DNA of 64,000 nucleotides from Paenibacillus jilunlii (GTDB lineage Bacteria; Bacillota; Bacilli; Paenibacillales; Paenibacillaceae): positions 61,561 through 125,560 of the forward strand of contig NZ_FNGM01000008.1 of the NCBI RefSeq assembly GCF_900102965.1. Reading direction: 5' to 3'. The translations under genes were made by a program, and so were the position numbers. Under the pieces are notes generated by a model. The model had not been told where the DNA came from. It saw only the letters and a list, made by a program, of their open reading frames with translations, and did not search any database. Every line of letters begins with the position of its first letter. The first letter of the stretch is position 1. Positions 8,430-17,125 of the stretch are shown piece by piece.

Positions 8430-9785
8430 ATGCGTAAAGTCAATGTAACGGTTATGGCGGCTGCACTAGGAATGTCGGTATTGGCAGGCTGCGGCAACAA
8501 CACAAACACAAACAACAATAATGCCGCTGGCAATGGCAGCGGGACCGGGGCTGGTGAAGCCGCAGCAGCACCGGCGGGTAACGGAACCAAGACGGAGCTG
8601 ACTTACTATTACCCGATTGCTGTCGGAGGACCGCTGACGGCTACCATTGAAGCGATGACTGCAGATTTTATGAAGGAGAACCCCGACATTGTGGTTAAGC
8701 CGGTATACACCGGCAGCTATGCTGATACAGCGGTCAAAACCCAAGCCGGAGTCCAGTCGAAACAGCCGCCCGATGTAGCGGTATTGCAGTCCACGGAGCT
8801 GTTCAGCCTGCTGGATATGGATGCGATTATTCCGCTGGACGAGTTCATCGCACAGGAGGGCGGAGACACTTATTTGTCTGACTTCTATCCCGCTTTTATG
8901 GAGAATTCCCAGACTGAGGGCAAAACCTACAGTATTCCGTTCCAGCGCAGCACCATCGTTCTGTATTACAACAAGGATAAGTTCAAGGCCGCCGGGCTGG
9001 ACCCGGAGAAGCCGCCTGCAACCTGGGCAGAGATGCAGGAATACGCGGTCAAGCTGGCCGGTGACGGCAAGTGGGGGCTGGAGATTCCGGTGACCGGCTA
9101 CGCCTATTGGATGCTTCAGACCTTCGCGCTGCAGAACGGCAACAATCTGATGACTCCTGACGGCAAAAAAGTAATGTTCAACACTCCGGAGAACGTCGAG
9201 GGACTCCAGTATTGGGTCGATCTGGCGGCGAAGCACAAGGCTATGCCTGGCGGTGTAACCGATTGGAGCACGGTGCCTTCCGACTTCCTGGAAGGAAAAA
9301 CCGCGATGATGTACCATACCACCGGCAACCTGACCAATGTTAAGAAAAATGCGTCTTTTGACTTCGGTGTCAGCTTCCTGCCGGCGCAGAAGCAATACGG
9401 CAGCCCTACCGGCGGCGGCAACTTCTATATTTTCAAGGATATCGACAAGAAGAAGCAGGAAGCAGCCTGGAAATTCGTCAAGTTCATGACTGAAACCGAA
9501 CGTGCGGCGCAGTGGAGTATCGATACCGGCTATGTGGCGGTGAAGAAATCGGCATATGAAACTGAGCGGATGAAGGCTTATGCTGCTGAGTTCCCGGCTG
9601 CGCTGATTGCCCGTGACCAGCTGGAATATGCATCCGCTGAATTGTCGACACACAACAACGGCAGAATTGTCAAAATCCTCAGTGACTCCGTACAGGCGGC
9701 GCTCACCAATGAGCTGACACCGGCGGAGGCCCTGCAGAAAGCGCAGAATGAAGCGGACCAGGCCCTGGCTTCTTTTAATAAATAA
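8430..9785 (+). CDS. ABC importer substrate-binding lipoprotein (UgpB-like)
   Basis: A 451-residue extracellular solute-binding protein, family 1. The signal peptide ends in the lipobox LAGC (Cys21), so the mature protein is lipid-anchored, followed by an Asn/Gly/Ala-rich tether (about 22-50). The fold motif PFQRSTIVLYYNKDKFKAAGLDPEKPPATWAEM and a TGNLTN segment resemble glycerol-3-phosphate (UgpB) and sugar binders. AAATGGAGGAG provides the ribosome site. It leads a tight cluster with two permease genes. Ugp-type substrate is favoured by the adjoining glpP, phosphodiesterase and phosphatase genes, but oligosaccharide binding cannot be excluded from sequence alone. Confidence 0.88.
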   Translation: MRKVNVTVMAAALGMSVLAGCGNNTNTNNNNAAGNGSGTGAGEAAAAPAGNGTKTELTYYYPIAVGGPLTATIEAMTADFMKENPDIVVKPVYTGSYADTAVKTQAGVQSKQPPDVAVLQSTELFSLLDMDAIIPLDEFIAQEGGDTYLSDFYPAFMENSQTEGKTYSIPFQRSTIVLYYNKDKFKAAGLDPEKPPATWAEMQEYAVKLAGDGKWGLEIPVTGYAYWMLQTFALQNGNNLMTPDGKKVMFNTPENVEGLQYWVDLAAKHKAMPGGVTDWSTVPSDFLEGKTAMMYHTTGNLTNVKKNASFDFGVSFLPAQKQYGSPTGGGNFYIFKDIDKKKQEAAWKFVKFMTETERAAQWSIDTGYVAVKKSAYETERMKAYAAEFPAALIARDQLEYASAELSTHNNGRIVKILSDSVQAALTNELTPAEALQKAQNEADQALASFNK

Positions 9786-10664
9786 ATGAATGCAAGGCTG
9801 AGAAGAAACGGGTTCGCCTGGCTGCTGCTGCTGCCCTCACTGTTGTTTCTGCTGCTGTTCACCTTCTATCCGATTGCGCTGACGCTGCGGCTGAGCCTTT
9901 TTCAGGCGGATCTGTCCACGCCGGAGCCCGTCTTCACCGGTCTCGACAATTACCGTACGATGTTTCAAGACGAGGTCTTCCGCAAGGTTATGGGCAATAA
10001 TGTGCTGTTTGCGCTGGGGACGGTTCCACTCGGAATCGCTCTGGCGCTTCTGATGGCAGTCTTCGCCAACAAGGCGCTGCATGGCAGAGGTTTTATGCGT
10101 TCAGCATTCTTTTATCCGACGTTGATCCCCATGATTGCAGTAGCTAATATTTGGCTTTTTATTTATACACCGGAATATGGATTGATGAGCCGGCTGCTGT
10201 CCTGGTTCGGTGTGAATGATATCAACTGGCTGGGCACACCGGGCCTGGTGATGTGGGCGATGATCCTGATGATTATCTGGAAGGAAGCGGGATTCTTTAT
10301 GATTTTTTATCTCGCCGGTCTGCAAAATATCTCGAAAGAGCTGTATGAAGCCGCACATGTCGATGGGGTGGGCCGGTTCACCGTGTTCCGCAAAATCACT
10401 TTCCCGCTGCTGATGCCGACTACGCTGTTCGTAAGTATTGTTGCGCTCACCAACGCCTACAAGCTTGTCGACCACCTGATGATCATGACCCGGGGCGGCC
10501 CCAATAACGCCAGCAATCTGCTGCTTTATTACATTTATGAAACAGCGTTCAGCTATTGGGACCAGGGAATGGCGTCGGCGCTGACGGTGGTGATGATTGC
10601 CGTACTGCTGCTGATTGCGGCTGTGCAGTTCTTTGGCCTGGACCGGAGAATTCACTATAACTAA
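9786..10664 (+). CDS. ABC importer permease (UgpA/MalF-like)
   Basis: A 292-residue integral membrane permease with about six hydrophobic segments and the EAA loop ELYEAAHVDGVGRFTVFRKITFPLL that docks the ATPase. It begins immediately after the stop codon of the binding-protein gene, with no good ribosome site of its own, so translation is probably coupled. N-terminal NGFAWLLLLPSLLFLLLF is the first membrane span. It pairs with the next permease. No ATPase gene is linked; a shared MsmX/UgpC-type ATPase elsewhere would be needed. Confidence 0.9.
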   Translation: MNARLRRNGFAWLLLLPSLLFLLLFTFYPIALTLRLSLFQADLSTPEPVFTGLDNYRTMFQDEVFRKVMGNNVLFALGTVPLGIALALLMAVFANKALHGRGFMRSAFFYPTLIPMIAVANIWLFIYTPEYGLMSRLLSWFGVNDINWLGTPGLVMWAMILMIIWKEAGFFMIFYLAGLQNISKELYEAAHVDGVGRFTVFRKITFPLLMPTTLFVSIVALTNAYKLVDHLMIMTRGGPNNASNLLLYYIYETAFSYWDQGMASALTVVMIAVLLLIAAVQFFGLDRRIHYN

Positions 10665-10696
10665 ATCTGCATGGCTGCCGGAAGGAGGGCAATTCT

Positions 10697-11512
10697 ATGA
10701 AAACCAAATTCACATCCAGACTCGGAAATCTACTGATGCTGGCCCTCGCGGCCTTCTGGCTGATCCCGCTGCTCTGGATGACGGTGACAGCGTTCCGTCC
10801 CCGTCAAGCAGCGCTGTCGGGCCTGTTCTCGCTGGACTTCACTCTGGGCAATTTCGCTACGGTCTGGTCTGCCGCGCCCTTTGCCACGTATTATCTCAAC
10901 ACCATTCTGATTGTGGTGTGCGTGTTTGCTGTGCAAATGCTGACGGCCAGCATGGCCGCTTTTGCTTTTGCCCGTGTACCCTTTGGCGGCAGCAGCATAG
11001 TGTTCCTGCTGTTTCTGGTGCAGATTATGATTCCCGCCGATGTGCTGATCTTCCCCAATTACAACGTTCTGAAGCAGTTGTCGCTGCTCGACACCAAGCT
11101 GGGCATTATGCTGCCGTTTCTGGCTTCGGCGTTCGGAATCTTTCTGCTGCGCCAGGTATTTAAGACGATTCCAACCGAGCTGGAAGAGGCGGCGCTGATC
11201 GAGGGCTGCAGCCCATGGCAGGTCCTGTGGAAAATTTATTTCCCGCTGGCCCGGCCCACCTATGTGGCCTTCGCACTCGTCTCGATCAGCTATCAGTGGA
11301 ATAACTTTCTCTGGCCGCTGATTATCACCAATTCGGTGGAGAACCGGCCGCTTACGGTGGGGCTGTCGATCTTTGCCCAATCGTTCGAGATTGGGGTGCA
11401 GTGGACGGAGGTCAGCGCGGCTACACTGCTGGTGATCACCCCGCTGCTGCTGATCTTCCTGGTGTTCCAGCGCCAGTTCATTGAGAGCTTCATACATTCA
11501 GGTATTAAATAG
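10697..11512 (+). CDS. ABC importer permease (UgpE/MalG-like)
   Basis: A 271-residue second permease with six predicted spans and the EAA motif ELEEAALIEGCSPWQVLWKIYFPLARP. AAGGAGGG lies just before the ATG. The C-terminal segment IESFIHSGIK is typical of the MalG/UgpE class. It follows the first permease by 32 bases and completes the membrane part of the importer. Confidence 0.9.
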   Translation: MKTKFTSRLGNLLMLALAAFWLIPLLWMTVTAFRPRQAALSGLFSLDFTLGNFATVWSAAPFATYYLNTILIVVCVFAVQMLTASMAAFAFARVPFGGSSIVFLLFLVQIMIPADVLIFPNYNVLKQLSLLDTKLGIMLPFLASAFGIFLLRQVFKTIPTELEEAALIEGCSPWQVLWKIYFPLARPTYVAFALVSISYQWNNFLWPLIITNSVENRPLTVGLSIFAQSFEIGVQWTEVSAATLLVITPLLLIFLVFQRQFIESFIHSGIK

Positions 11513-11534
11513 AGCTGTTCAAGGAGGAGTTCGG

Positions 11535-12473
11535 ATGATGTCTTTACAGAACTGCGCGGTCTCTACTTATGTCTACATCGGCCGTCCGCTGGCAGAGGCT
11601 ATTGAATTACTGGCCGCAGAGGGCTGGAAGCACATCGAGATTATGTGCGAAGGCAGGCATGGGGAGCTGCTGGAATGGACGGCAGACCAGTTGGCTTCAC
11701 TGGCCCGCAAAGGCAAGGACCTTGGCATCCGCTGGAGTATTCATGCGCCGATTACCGGCTGCAATCCGGCGGCAGCGGACGGGCAGCAGCGTGCGGAGGC
11801 GGAAACGCTGCTGCTGAATACGCTGCGTGTTGCAGAAGTGCTGGACTGCAGCTATGTGGTGCTGCATGCGGGCGAGCTGTCTGCTGAGGGCGCGGAGGAA
11901 ACAGGGGCGGAACCCGGGGCGGCATCGCTGCCGGAAGAGGCAGCGGTAATGGCAGGCCCCGGAGCGGCTTCCGCTGGTTCACGGGAAGCGGCCAAGGCGC
12001 GGGTGGTGCGTTTCCTCCAGCGGATACTGGCGGAGACTGCCGGTTCTGCGGCGGTTATCGCGCTGGAGAATGTTCCCCCGTACCCCGGGCTGCTGGGGAC
12101 GGAGGTCACTGAGCTGCTGGAGCTGGCCGCACGGGTGAATTCCTCCCGCATAGGCCTGGTGTTCGACAGCGGCCATGCCCTGATGGCAGGCAGGGAACGC
12201 TGCCTGCTGATGCTGCAGCAGGCGATGCCCCGCCTGGTCGCGCTGCACCTCAGCGACAATGCCGCAGAGCAGGATGAGCACCTGGGACTCGGCCAGGGCA
12301 AGGTGCCGCTGGAGGCGATGCTGGCCGGGCTGGCGGCAGGCGGATTCAATGGGGCCTGGGTGCTTGAGCTGCGGCATCCCGGAGATCTGCTGCCGTCCGC
12401 AGCCAAACTTCACCATTTACGGAAGCAATACCAGGCTGTCTATGGCATTGAACCTGTCCCGGGAATAAGGTAG
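11535..12473 (+). CDS. Sugar-phosphate isomerase/epimerase-like TIM barrel
   Basis: A 312-residue protein of the AP-endonuclease-2/xylose-isomerase-like TIM-barrel family. Probable metal ligands are visible as LENVPP (Glu), FDSGH (Asp, His), ALHLSDN (His) and LELRHPG (Glu). An Ala/Glu/Gly-rich insert at about residues 110-150 (GAEETGAEPGAAS) looks like a flexible loop. Start at ATG 11535 (or 11538) is set by AAGGAGG at 11521; an in-frame ATG at 11481 lies inside the permease gene. It is cotranscribed with the importer and may process the imported compound; the reaction is unknown. Confidence 0.75.
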   Translation: MMSLQNCAVSTYVYIGRPLAEAIELLAAEGWKHIEIMCEGRHGELLEWTADQLASLARKGKDLGIRWSIHAPITGCNPAAADGQQRAEAETLLLNTLRVAEVLDCSYVVLHAGELSAEGAEETGAEPGAASLPEEAAVMAGPGAASAGSREAAKARVVRFLQRILAETAGSAAVIALENVPPYPGLLGTEVTELLELAARVNSSRIGLVFDSGHALMAGRERCLLMLQQAMPRLVALHLSDNAAEQDEHLGLGQGKVPLEAMLAGLAAGGFNGAWVLELRHPGDLLPSAAKLHHLRKQYQAVYGIEPVPGIR

Positions 12474-12525
12474 ACTTGATAGAGGAATGCATGTTCCAAT
12501 ATCAATAAAGCAGGTGTTACACACA

Positions 12526-13452
12526 ATGAGTCCAGAAACAAAGGAACGGGTAATGATCGTCGACGGAATGGCTCTGCTGTTCCGGGCTTTCTATGCGACC
12601 GCCTATGGAGGATATATCCGCAAGACCAAAGCCGGACTGCCGACGAATGCAGTATACGGGTTTTTGCAGTATTTTTTCGATGCGGTCAGCACGTTTGAGC
12701 CTTCCCATGTGGTCTGCTGCTGGGATATGGGCAAGGGGACCTTCCGCACGGAGAAGTATGACGGCTACAAATCGAACCGGATCGATGCCCCGCTGGAGCT
12801 GATTCCGCAGTTTGACCTGGTCAAAGAGGTAGTCGCCGAGCTGGGGGTACCAAATATTGGACTGGCAGGTTATGAAGCGGATGACTGCATCGGCACGCTG
12901 GCTTCGTGCTACAGCGGGGAATCCGAGGTGTATATTCTGACCGGGGATCATGACATGCTGCAGCTGGTGAGCGACAGCGTTAAGGTTGTGATTATGAAAA
13001 AAGGCCGCTCCAATTACAAGGTGTACGATCCGGCGGAGCTGCTGGAGGAAAGAGGGCTTACCCCGGCCCAGGTCATTGACCTGAAGGGTTTCATGGGCGA
13101 TACCAGCGACAATTACCCGGGCGTTCGCGGTATCGGGGAGAAGACCGCGCTGAAGCTTCTGACGGAATACGGCACCATAGAAGGTGTGATTGAGAATCTT
13201 CACCTGCTGCCCAAAGGGGTGCGGGCCAAAATCGAAGCCGACCTCGACATGCTCCATCTGTCCCGCGAGCTGGCCGAAATCCGCTGTGATGTGCCGGTCG
13301 TCTGTACACTTGCAGAATGCCTGTGGGAGCTGCAGCGGGAGAAAGCCGCACGCAAATTCCAGGAGCTGGAGTTCGGCAGCCTGATGCATCTTGTCGGCTC
13401 GGTGAAGGATGAACGGGGGATTGTGCAGATCGAGCTGGGGGATTTGGGTTAA
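12526..13452 (+). CDS. 5'-3' exonuclease (PolI N-terminal-like, YpcP family)
   Basis: A 308-residue stand-alone 5'-nuclease. It has the MIVDGMALLFRAFYAT start, the acidic active-site segments GYEADDCIGTLA and LTGDHDMLQL, DLKGFMGDTSDNYPGVRGIGEKTA (the helix-hairpin-helix) and a C-terminal QELEF segment. Such nucleases remove RNA primers and flaps during replication and repair; Gram-positives often carry this in addition to PolA. ATG 12526 has AGGTG 9 bases upstream; the in-frame ATG at 12487 is only one or two bases after AGAGGA and is less likely. It is followed by a strong terminator. Confidence 0.9.
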   Translation: MSPETKERVMIVDGMALLFRAFYATAYGGYIRKTKAGLPTNAVYGFLQYFFDAVSTFEPSHVVCCWDMGKGTFRTEKYDGYKSNRIDAPLELIPQFDLVKEVVAELGVPNIGLAGYEADDCIGTLASCYSGESEVYILTGDHDMLQLVSDSVKVVIMKKGRSNYKVYDPAELLEERGLTPAQVIDLKGFMGDTSDNYPGVRGIGEKTALKLLTEYGTIEGVIENLHLLPKGVRAKIEADLDMLHLSRELAEIRCDVPVVCTLAECLWELQREKAARKFQELEFGSLMHLVGSVKDERGIVQIELGDLG

Positions 13453-13511
13453 GACCAGATTCTCTGTTCAGCAGGCCGTAATACTGACGACATATCTCCG
13501 GATTACAGCAG

Positions 13512-13553
13512 AAGCGCTTCCTGAGCCGACAACGGCAGGGAAGCGTTTTTTTG
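13512..13553 (+). terminator. Rho-independent terminator after the exonuclease gene
   Basis: The stem CGCTTCC/GGAAGCG, extended inward by AGCCG/CGGC, is followed by seven T. The start of the next promoter overlaps the region just behind it. Confidence 0.85.
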
Positions 13554-13556
13554 TTG

Positions 13557-13623
13557 TTGACGGATGCGAAGCAAGCCCTTTATAATATTAATATAATTAT
13601 TAAGTAGTTAATAAATATATTAA
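13557..13623 (+). promoter_or_regulatory. Arabinofuranosidase promoter with two matched palindromic operators
   Basis: The -35 TTGACG (13557-13562) and the -10 TATAAT (13581-13586) are 18 bases apart. Two copies of the palindrome TTAATA-N4-TATTAA lie directly downstream, at 13588-13603 and 13608-13623, exactly 20 bp apart, covering the expected start site. A repressor on these sites would block initiation. A related site, GTTAACA-N4-TATTATT, stands before the ArsR-type gene at 16836-16853, making that protein the leading candidate binder (inference). Confidence 0.65.
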
Positions 13624-13645
13624 CTTAAAGAGAGGCGGCATAGAA

Positions 13646-15142
13646 ATGGCTCAGCGTGTTGTGCTTCATACGGATATCCGCAAGGGAACGATTAACCGGA
13701 ATATTTATGGTCATTTTTCCGAGCATTTAGGGCGTTGCATTTATGAAGGCATCTGGGTAGGGGAGGACTCTCCGATTCCGAACACCAAGGGCATCCGCAA
13801 TGATGTTGTGGAAGCGCTTAAGGAGATCAAGGTGCCGGTGCTGCGCTGGCCGGGCGGCTGTTTTGCCGATGAATATCACTGGAAGGACGGCATCGGGGCG
13901 CGCGAAGGCCGCAAACGGATGATTAATACGCATTGGGGCGGCACGGTGGAGAACAACCATTTTGGAACGCATGAATTCATGGAGCTGTGCGCCATGCTGG
14001 GATGTGAACCATACATCAACGGCAATGTGGGCAGCGGAACGGTGCAGGAAATGTCTGAATGGGTGGAATACCTGACCTTTAACGGTGTCTCTCCGATGGC
14101 TGAGCTGCGCACGAAGAATGGCCGGGAAGAGGCCTGGGCTGTGAAGTATTTTGGCGTGGGCAATGAAAACTGGGGCTGCGGCGGCAATATGCGTCCTGAA
14201 TATTACGCTGACTTGTACCGCCAATACCAGACGTATGTGCGCAACTACGGGGACAACCGGATTCACCGGATCGCCTGCGGCCCGAATGCGGATGATTATC
14301 ACTGGATGGAAGTGCTGATGCGCGAAGCCACGCGGTTTATGGACTCAATCACGCTGCATTACTACACCGTTCCTGGTGCTACTTGGGAGCAGAAGGGTGC
14401 GGCTACCGGTTTTGATACTGCGGAATATTTCACCACTCTGGAAAAAGCGCTGCGCATGGAAGAGCTGGTGACCCGCCACAGCGTCATTATGGACAAATAT
14501 GATCCGGAGAAAAGAGTCGGCCTGATCGTCGATGAATGGGGAACCTGGTATGATGTGGAGCCGGGCACGAACCCTGGTTTCCTGTACCAGCAGAACTCGA
14601 TCCGCGATGCGCTGGTTGCCGGACTGACGCTGAATATTTTCCACAAGCACAGCGACCGTGTGCGGATGGCGAACATTGCCCAGACGATTAATGTGCTGCA
14701 GGCTGTCATTCTTACCGAAGGCGAAAAAATGCTGCTGACTCCGACTTATCATGTATTCAACATGTACAAAGTGCATCAGGATGCCGAACTGCTGGATCTG
14801 ACGCTGGACAGCGGGTCTTACAGCTTTGACGGCAAGGACATTCCGGAAGTCTCGGCGTCGGCTTCAGTGACAGCAGAAGGTGTGATTCATGTCAGCTTGT
14901 GCAACCTGAATCATGCGGCTGCGGCTGTACTTCCGCTGGAGCTGCGCGGCCTTGCCGGTCAAGCGGTGGATATTGCCGGCACTACGCTTGCCGGGGCAAC
15001 CATTGATGCCCATAACTCGTTCAGCGAGCCGGAAGCGGTTGTTCCGCAGCCGTTCACAGCCTTTAAGCTGGAAGGGGATACGATTACTGTCGAGCTGCCG
15101 GCAATGTCGGTAACGGTACTGAAAATTACACCGAAGGCTTGA
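13646..15142 (+). CDS. abfA: GH51 alpha-N-arabinofuranosidase, intracellular
   Basis: A 498-residue GH51 enzyme that releases terminal arabinofuranose from arabinan or arabinoxylan oligosaccharides. It has the family start [28 protein letters not shown], the substrate motif [13 protein letters not shown], the acid/base Glu174 in GNENWG, and the nucleophile Glu297 in VDEWGTW. There is no signal peptide, so it acts on imported oligosaccharides in the cytoplasm. The length is normal. AGAGAGGCGGC precedes ATG 13646. A strong promoter overlapped by two palindromes indicates tight repression. A short Cys-rich gene follows after 16 bases. Confidence 0.95.
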   Translation: MAQRVVLHTDIRKGTINRNIYGHFSEHLGRCIYEGIWVGEDSPIPNTKGIRNDVVEALKEIKVPVLRWPGGCFADEYHWKDGIGAREGRKRMINTHWGGTVENNHFGTHEFMELCAMLGCEPYINGNVGSGTVQEMSEWVEYLTFNGVSPMAELRTKNGREEAWAVKYFGVGNENWGCGGNMRPEYYADLYRQYQTYVRNYGDNRIHRIACGPNADDYHWMEVLMREATRFMDSITLHYYTVPGATWEQKGAATGFDTAEYFTTLEKALRMEELVTRHSVIMDKYDPEKRVGLIVDEWGTWYDVEPGTNPGFLYQQNSIRDALVAGLTLNIFHKHSDRVRMANIAQTINVLQAVILTEGEKMLLTPTYHVFNMYKVHQDAELLDLTLDSGSYSFDGKDIPEVSASASVTAEGVIHVSLCNLNHAAAAVLPLELRGLAGQAVDIAGTTLAGATIDAHNSFSEPEAVVPQPFTAFKLEGDTITVELPAMSVTVLKITPKA

Positions 15143-15158
15143 TCAAAGGAGCACGGCT

Positions 15159-15434
15159 ATGACCACTACCTCTGCCTGCAAAGGCTGCCGGGATGATTAT
15201 AAGGTCACGGAAGCGCAGATCGCCCGTATACTGGCGTCCCCGATGTTCAATGAAGGCAACACCGCGTCAGATCAGGTGTATGCGGAGCGGGTCGCACTTT
15301 GCAGTACCTGCCCGAAGCTGCAGGATGGTGTAACCTGCACCGCCTGCGGCTGCATCATTCCGGTTGTGGCCCGGCTGAAGGCGCGCGGCTGTCCGCTTCC
15401 CGGCGGCGGCCTGTGGCAGCCGGTTAACGGCTAA
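15159..15434 (+). CDS. Small Cys-rich protein (DUF6171-like)
   Basis: A 91-residue protein with three CxxC pairs: CKGC near residues 7-10, CSTC at about 48-51 and CTAC near 59-62, followed by single Cys in CGC and RGCP. It probably binds one or two metals as a zinc-ribbon-like fold. AAAGGAGC provides the ribosome site and it lies 16 bases after the arabinofuranosidase gene, so it is likely cotranscribed. I believe it matches uncharacterised DUF6171 proteins; the family name is from memory. Function is unknown. Confidence 0.7.
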   Translation: MTTTSACKGCRDDYKVTEAQIARILASPMFNEGNTASDQVYAERVALCSTCPKLQDGVTCTACGCIIPVVARLKARGCPLPGGGLWQPVNG

Positions 15435-15469
15435 GCGCGGCGCGCGCGTGTCCTTGGGTCAGGCTGTAC

Positions 15470-15715
15470 AGAATACAGCATGGCATGGGCTCTGCAATAT
15501 AAATTAGGCCGGAACTCGCATTCTGTTGCACTTTCTGCAGCAGAAAACCCATAAATCGGCCGAAAAGCCCAATCTATTGCACTCTGTACATTAGAATTCT
15601 CAGGAGAAGCTGTTTTTGACTCTAAACCTGGAAAATGATTGCACAAAATACAGCAGAATGCGATTCGACGCAGAACAATCAGCATTCTATTGCACGAAGT
15701 GCAGTCATGCCAAAA
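15470..15715 (+). repeat. Non-coding dispersed element, class A (TTGCAC / TGTACA type)
   Basis: This stretch holds no convincing gene. TTGCAC occurs at 15526, 15577, 15639 and 15690 (spacings 51, 62 and 51), each followed within about ten bases by CTGCAG, TGTACA, TACAGCAGAA or TGCAG. Related TGTACA/GTGTACAGAGCGCAATT words recur at about 20190-20320 and 27195-27310. Confidence 0.5.
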
Positions 15716-15780
15716 ATCAACTGATCCACAATGAAGATCACAGAACAGATTTCAAATTCACTCTGTACTTGTATAACCCA

Positions 15781-15834
15781 GAATCCCCGATCCTTCGCTG
15801 GCTTGATCCGCTGCGGAAGATCGGGGATTCTTCA
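15781..15834. terminator. Hairpin between convergent genes
   Basis: A 12-bp perfect stem (GAATCCCCGATC/GATCGGGGATTC, 15781-15792 with 15819-15830) sits between the small Cys-rich gene and the opposing ArsR-type gene. The T-runs are weak on both sides, so it is a structure-based call. Confidence 0.5.
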
Positions 15835-15859
15835 TTGTAACCCTCTTATGGCTCCCGAT

Positions 15860-16807
15860 TTAAGGTATTCCGGCAGCGTCGGGACTGTTGGATATGCCGG
15901 ATATTTCCGTATAGAACAGTTCAACCAGCATGTCCTGGTTATAGTTGCCGAATCCTTTGCCGAATAGGGTCAGCCCGCCGATATGCTCGGCATCCTCCTC
16001 CACGGATAGCCTGAACGTCCACTGCTTGCTGCGGATGTCCACTTGATCCAGCGTGATCCCGGACAGCTTTTGTCCATCCATATACGTCCCCTTGGGGGTA
16101 ACCCGCAGCTGTTTGAGCAGCCCGTATTGGTTTGTGAGCGCGGGCCACCAGGACGGCGTATATTTGCCTCTGCTGTCTCCGTAGTCTCCGGGACTGGTCC
16201 AGAAGCCCAGCTTCGTTCCGTTCAAAGTAAAGGTGATATCCGAAGGCCAATTATTATTGATGGACGGGGCCTCGGAGGCGATTTCCATAGTAATGACAAG
16301 CTCCTCCGGCTGTTCGCTGGTTAGGAGGAAGTTGGGGATTTTGTATTCGACATAGCCTTTGCCGAACCAGAGGATGCCTGCATTCATCCGCTCCAGATCC
16401 CAGAAGTAGCGCGGGTCGTCAAAATTGCCGATGACCTTCTCTGTCGTTGCCAGCCCGCAGGTCGGTTCGATCCGGAAGTCGGAGTAGAGGCCGACCGGTA
16501 TCTCTTTGCGGTGGCTTTTGCGTTCCGCTGTGGCTTGAGCTGGGAAAATGATCTCTGCGCTTTCAGCCGCCAGCGTGCAGATTTTTTGCAAGCCGCTCCG
16601 CCCGGGAGCCATATGTGTCCGGATCAGCCCGGCCGCTTCCAGCTTGCGGACATGCATCGTCATGATCGCGCTGCTGAGCTGGGCTGCCGCTGCCAGCTCC
16701 TTGACGTTCATCGGCTGAATGGCGAGCAGGCGGAGCATGCGGAGGCGCACGGCGCTTGATAAAGCTTCGTAGACTGGCAGGGATTCTTCGGTAAGATCCA
16801 GTTTCAT
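15860..16807 (-). CDS. ArsR-type regulator with large C-terminal domain
   Basis: A 315-residue protein. Residues about 8-95 form an ArsR/SmtB winged helix: LSSAVRLRMLRLLAIQPMNVKELAAAAQLSSAIMTMHVRKLEAAGLI. Residues about 105-310 form a beta-rich, aromatic-rich domain (YWDLE, WWPALTNQY, WTFRL) absent from metal-sensing ArsR proteins, and no CxC-type metal site is seen. It may sense a sugar. The gene is transcribed toward the arabinofuranosidase operon, ending 425 bases from it, and a palindrome like those at that operon's promoter precedes its own start. Repression of the arabinofuranosidase gene is inference. Confidence 0.8.
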   Translation of the reverse strand: MKLDLTEESLPVYEALSSAVRLRMLRLLAIQPMNVKELAAAAQLSSAIMTMHVRKLEAAGLIRTHMAPGRSGLQKICTLAAESAEIIFPAQATAERKSHRKEIPVGLYSDFRIEPTCGLATTEKVIGNFDDPRYFWDLERMNAGILWFGKGYVEYKIPNFLLTSEQPEELVITMEIASEAPSINNNWPSDITFTLNGTKLGFWTSPGDYGDSRGKYTPSWWPALTNQYGLLKQLRVTPKGTYMDGQKLSGITLDQVDIRSKQWTFRLSVEEDAEHIGGLTLFGKGFGNYNQDMLVELFYTEISGISNSPDAAGIP

Positions 16808-16835
16808 AGGACGCCTCCGGGTTCAGGTTTGTATA

Positions 16836-16853
16836 GTTAACAATTATATTATT
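16836..16853 (-). promoter_or_regulatory. Candidate operator before the ArsR-type gene
   Basis: GTTAACA-N4-TATTATT, an imperfect palindrome matching GTTAATA-N4-TATTAAC at the arabinofuranosidase promoter. It lies 29 bases upstream of the regulator's start and overlaps TATAAT on the minus strand, which would fit autoregulation. Confidence 0.5.
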
Positions 16854-16949
16854 CAAATGAGGTTATTACAAGCTTCTCTCCTCTCGATGGACACCTCCAC
16901 TTTTATCACAGACACCTTAAGCCATGTCCGCTATGATGTACAGGATGAA

Positions 16950-17125
16950 TTAGCGATGAAACAAGGTGCCTTTGATTCACATCAAGGGATAACAGGGAAT
17001 CGGGTGCAACTCCCGAGCGGTCCCGCCACTGTAAGGAAGAGCCGGCTTTCAACAGGTCACTCGGTTGCTCCGGGGAAGACGAAGGCCAGCGATGATCCCG
17101 AGCCAGGAGACCTACCTTGTTTGCG
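16950..17125 (+). ncRNA. Cobalamin (B12) riboswitch
   Basis: The classic elements appear in order: AAGGTGCC near 16963, GGGAATCGGGTGCAACTCCC, the GCGGTCCCGCCACTGT core, and the B12-box GCCAGGAGACC with CTACC at about 17102-17117. It lies in front of cbiMNQO and the corrin genes, so adenosylcobalamin is expected to switch the operon off. A terminator stands at 17241-17267. Confidence 0.95.
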
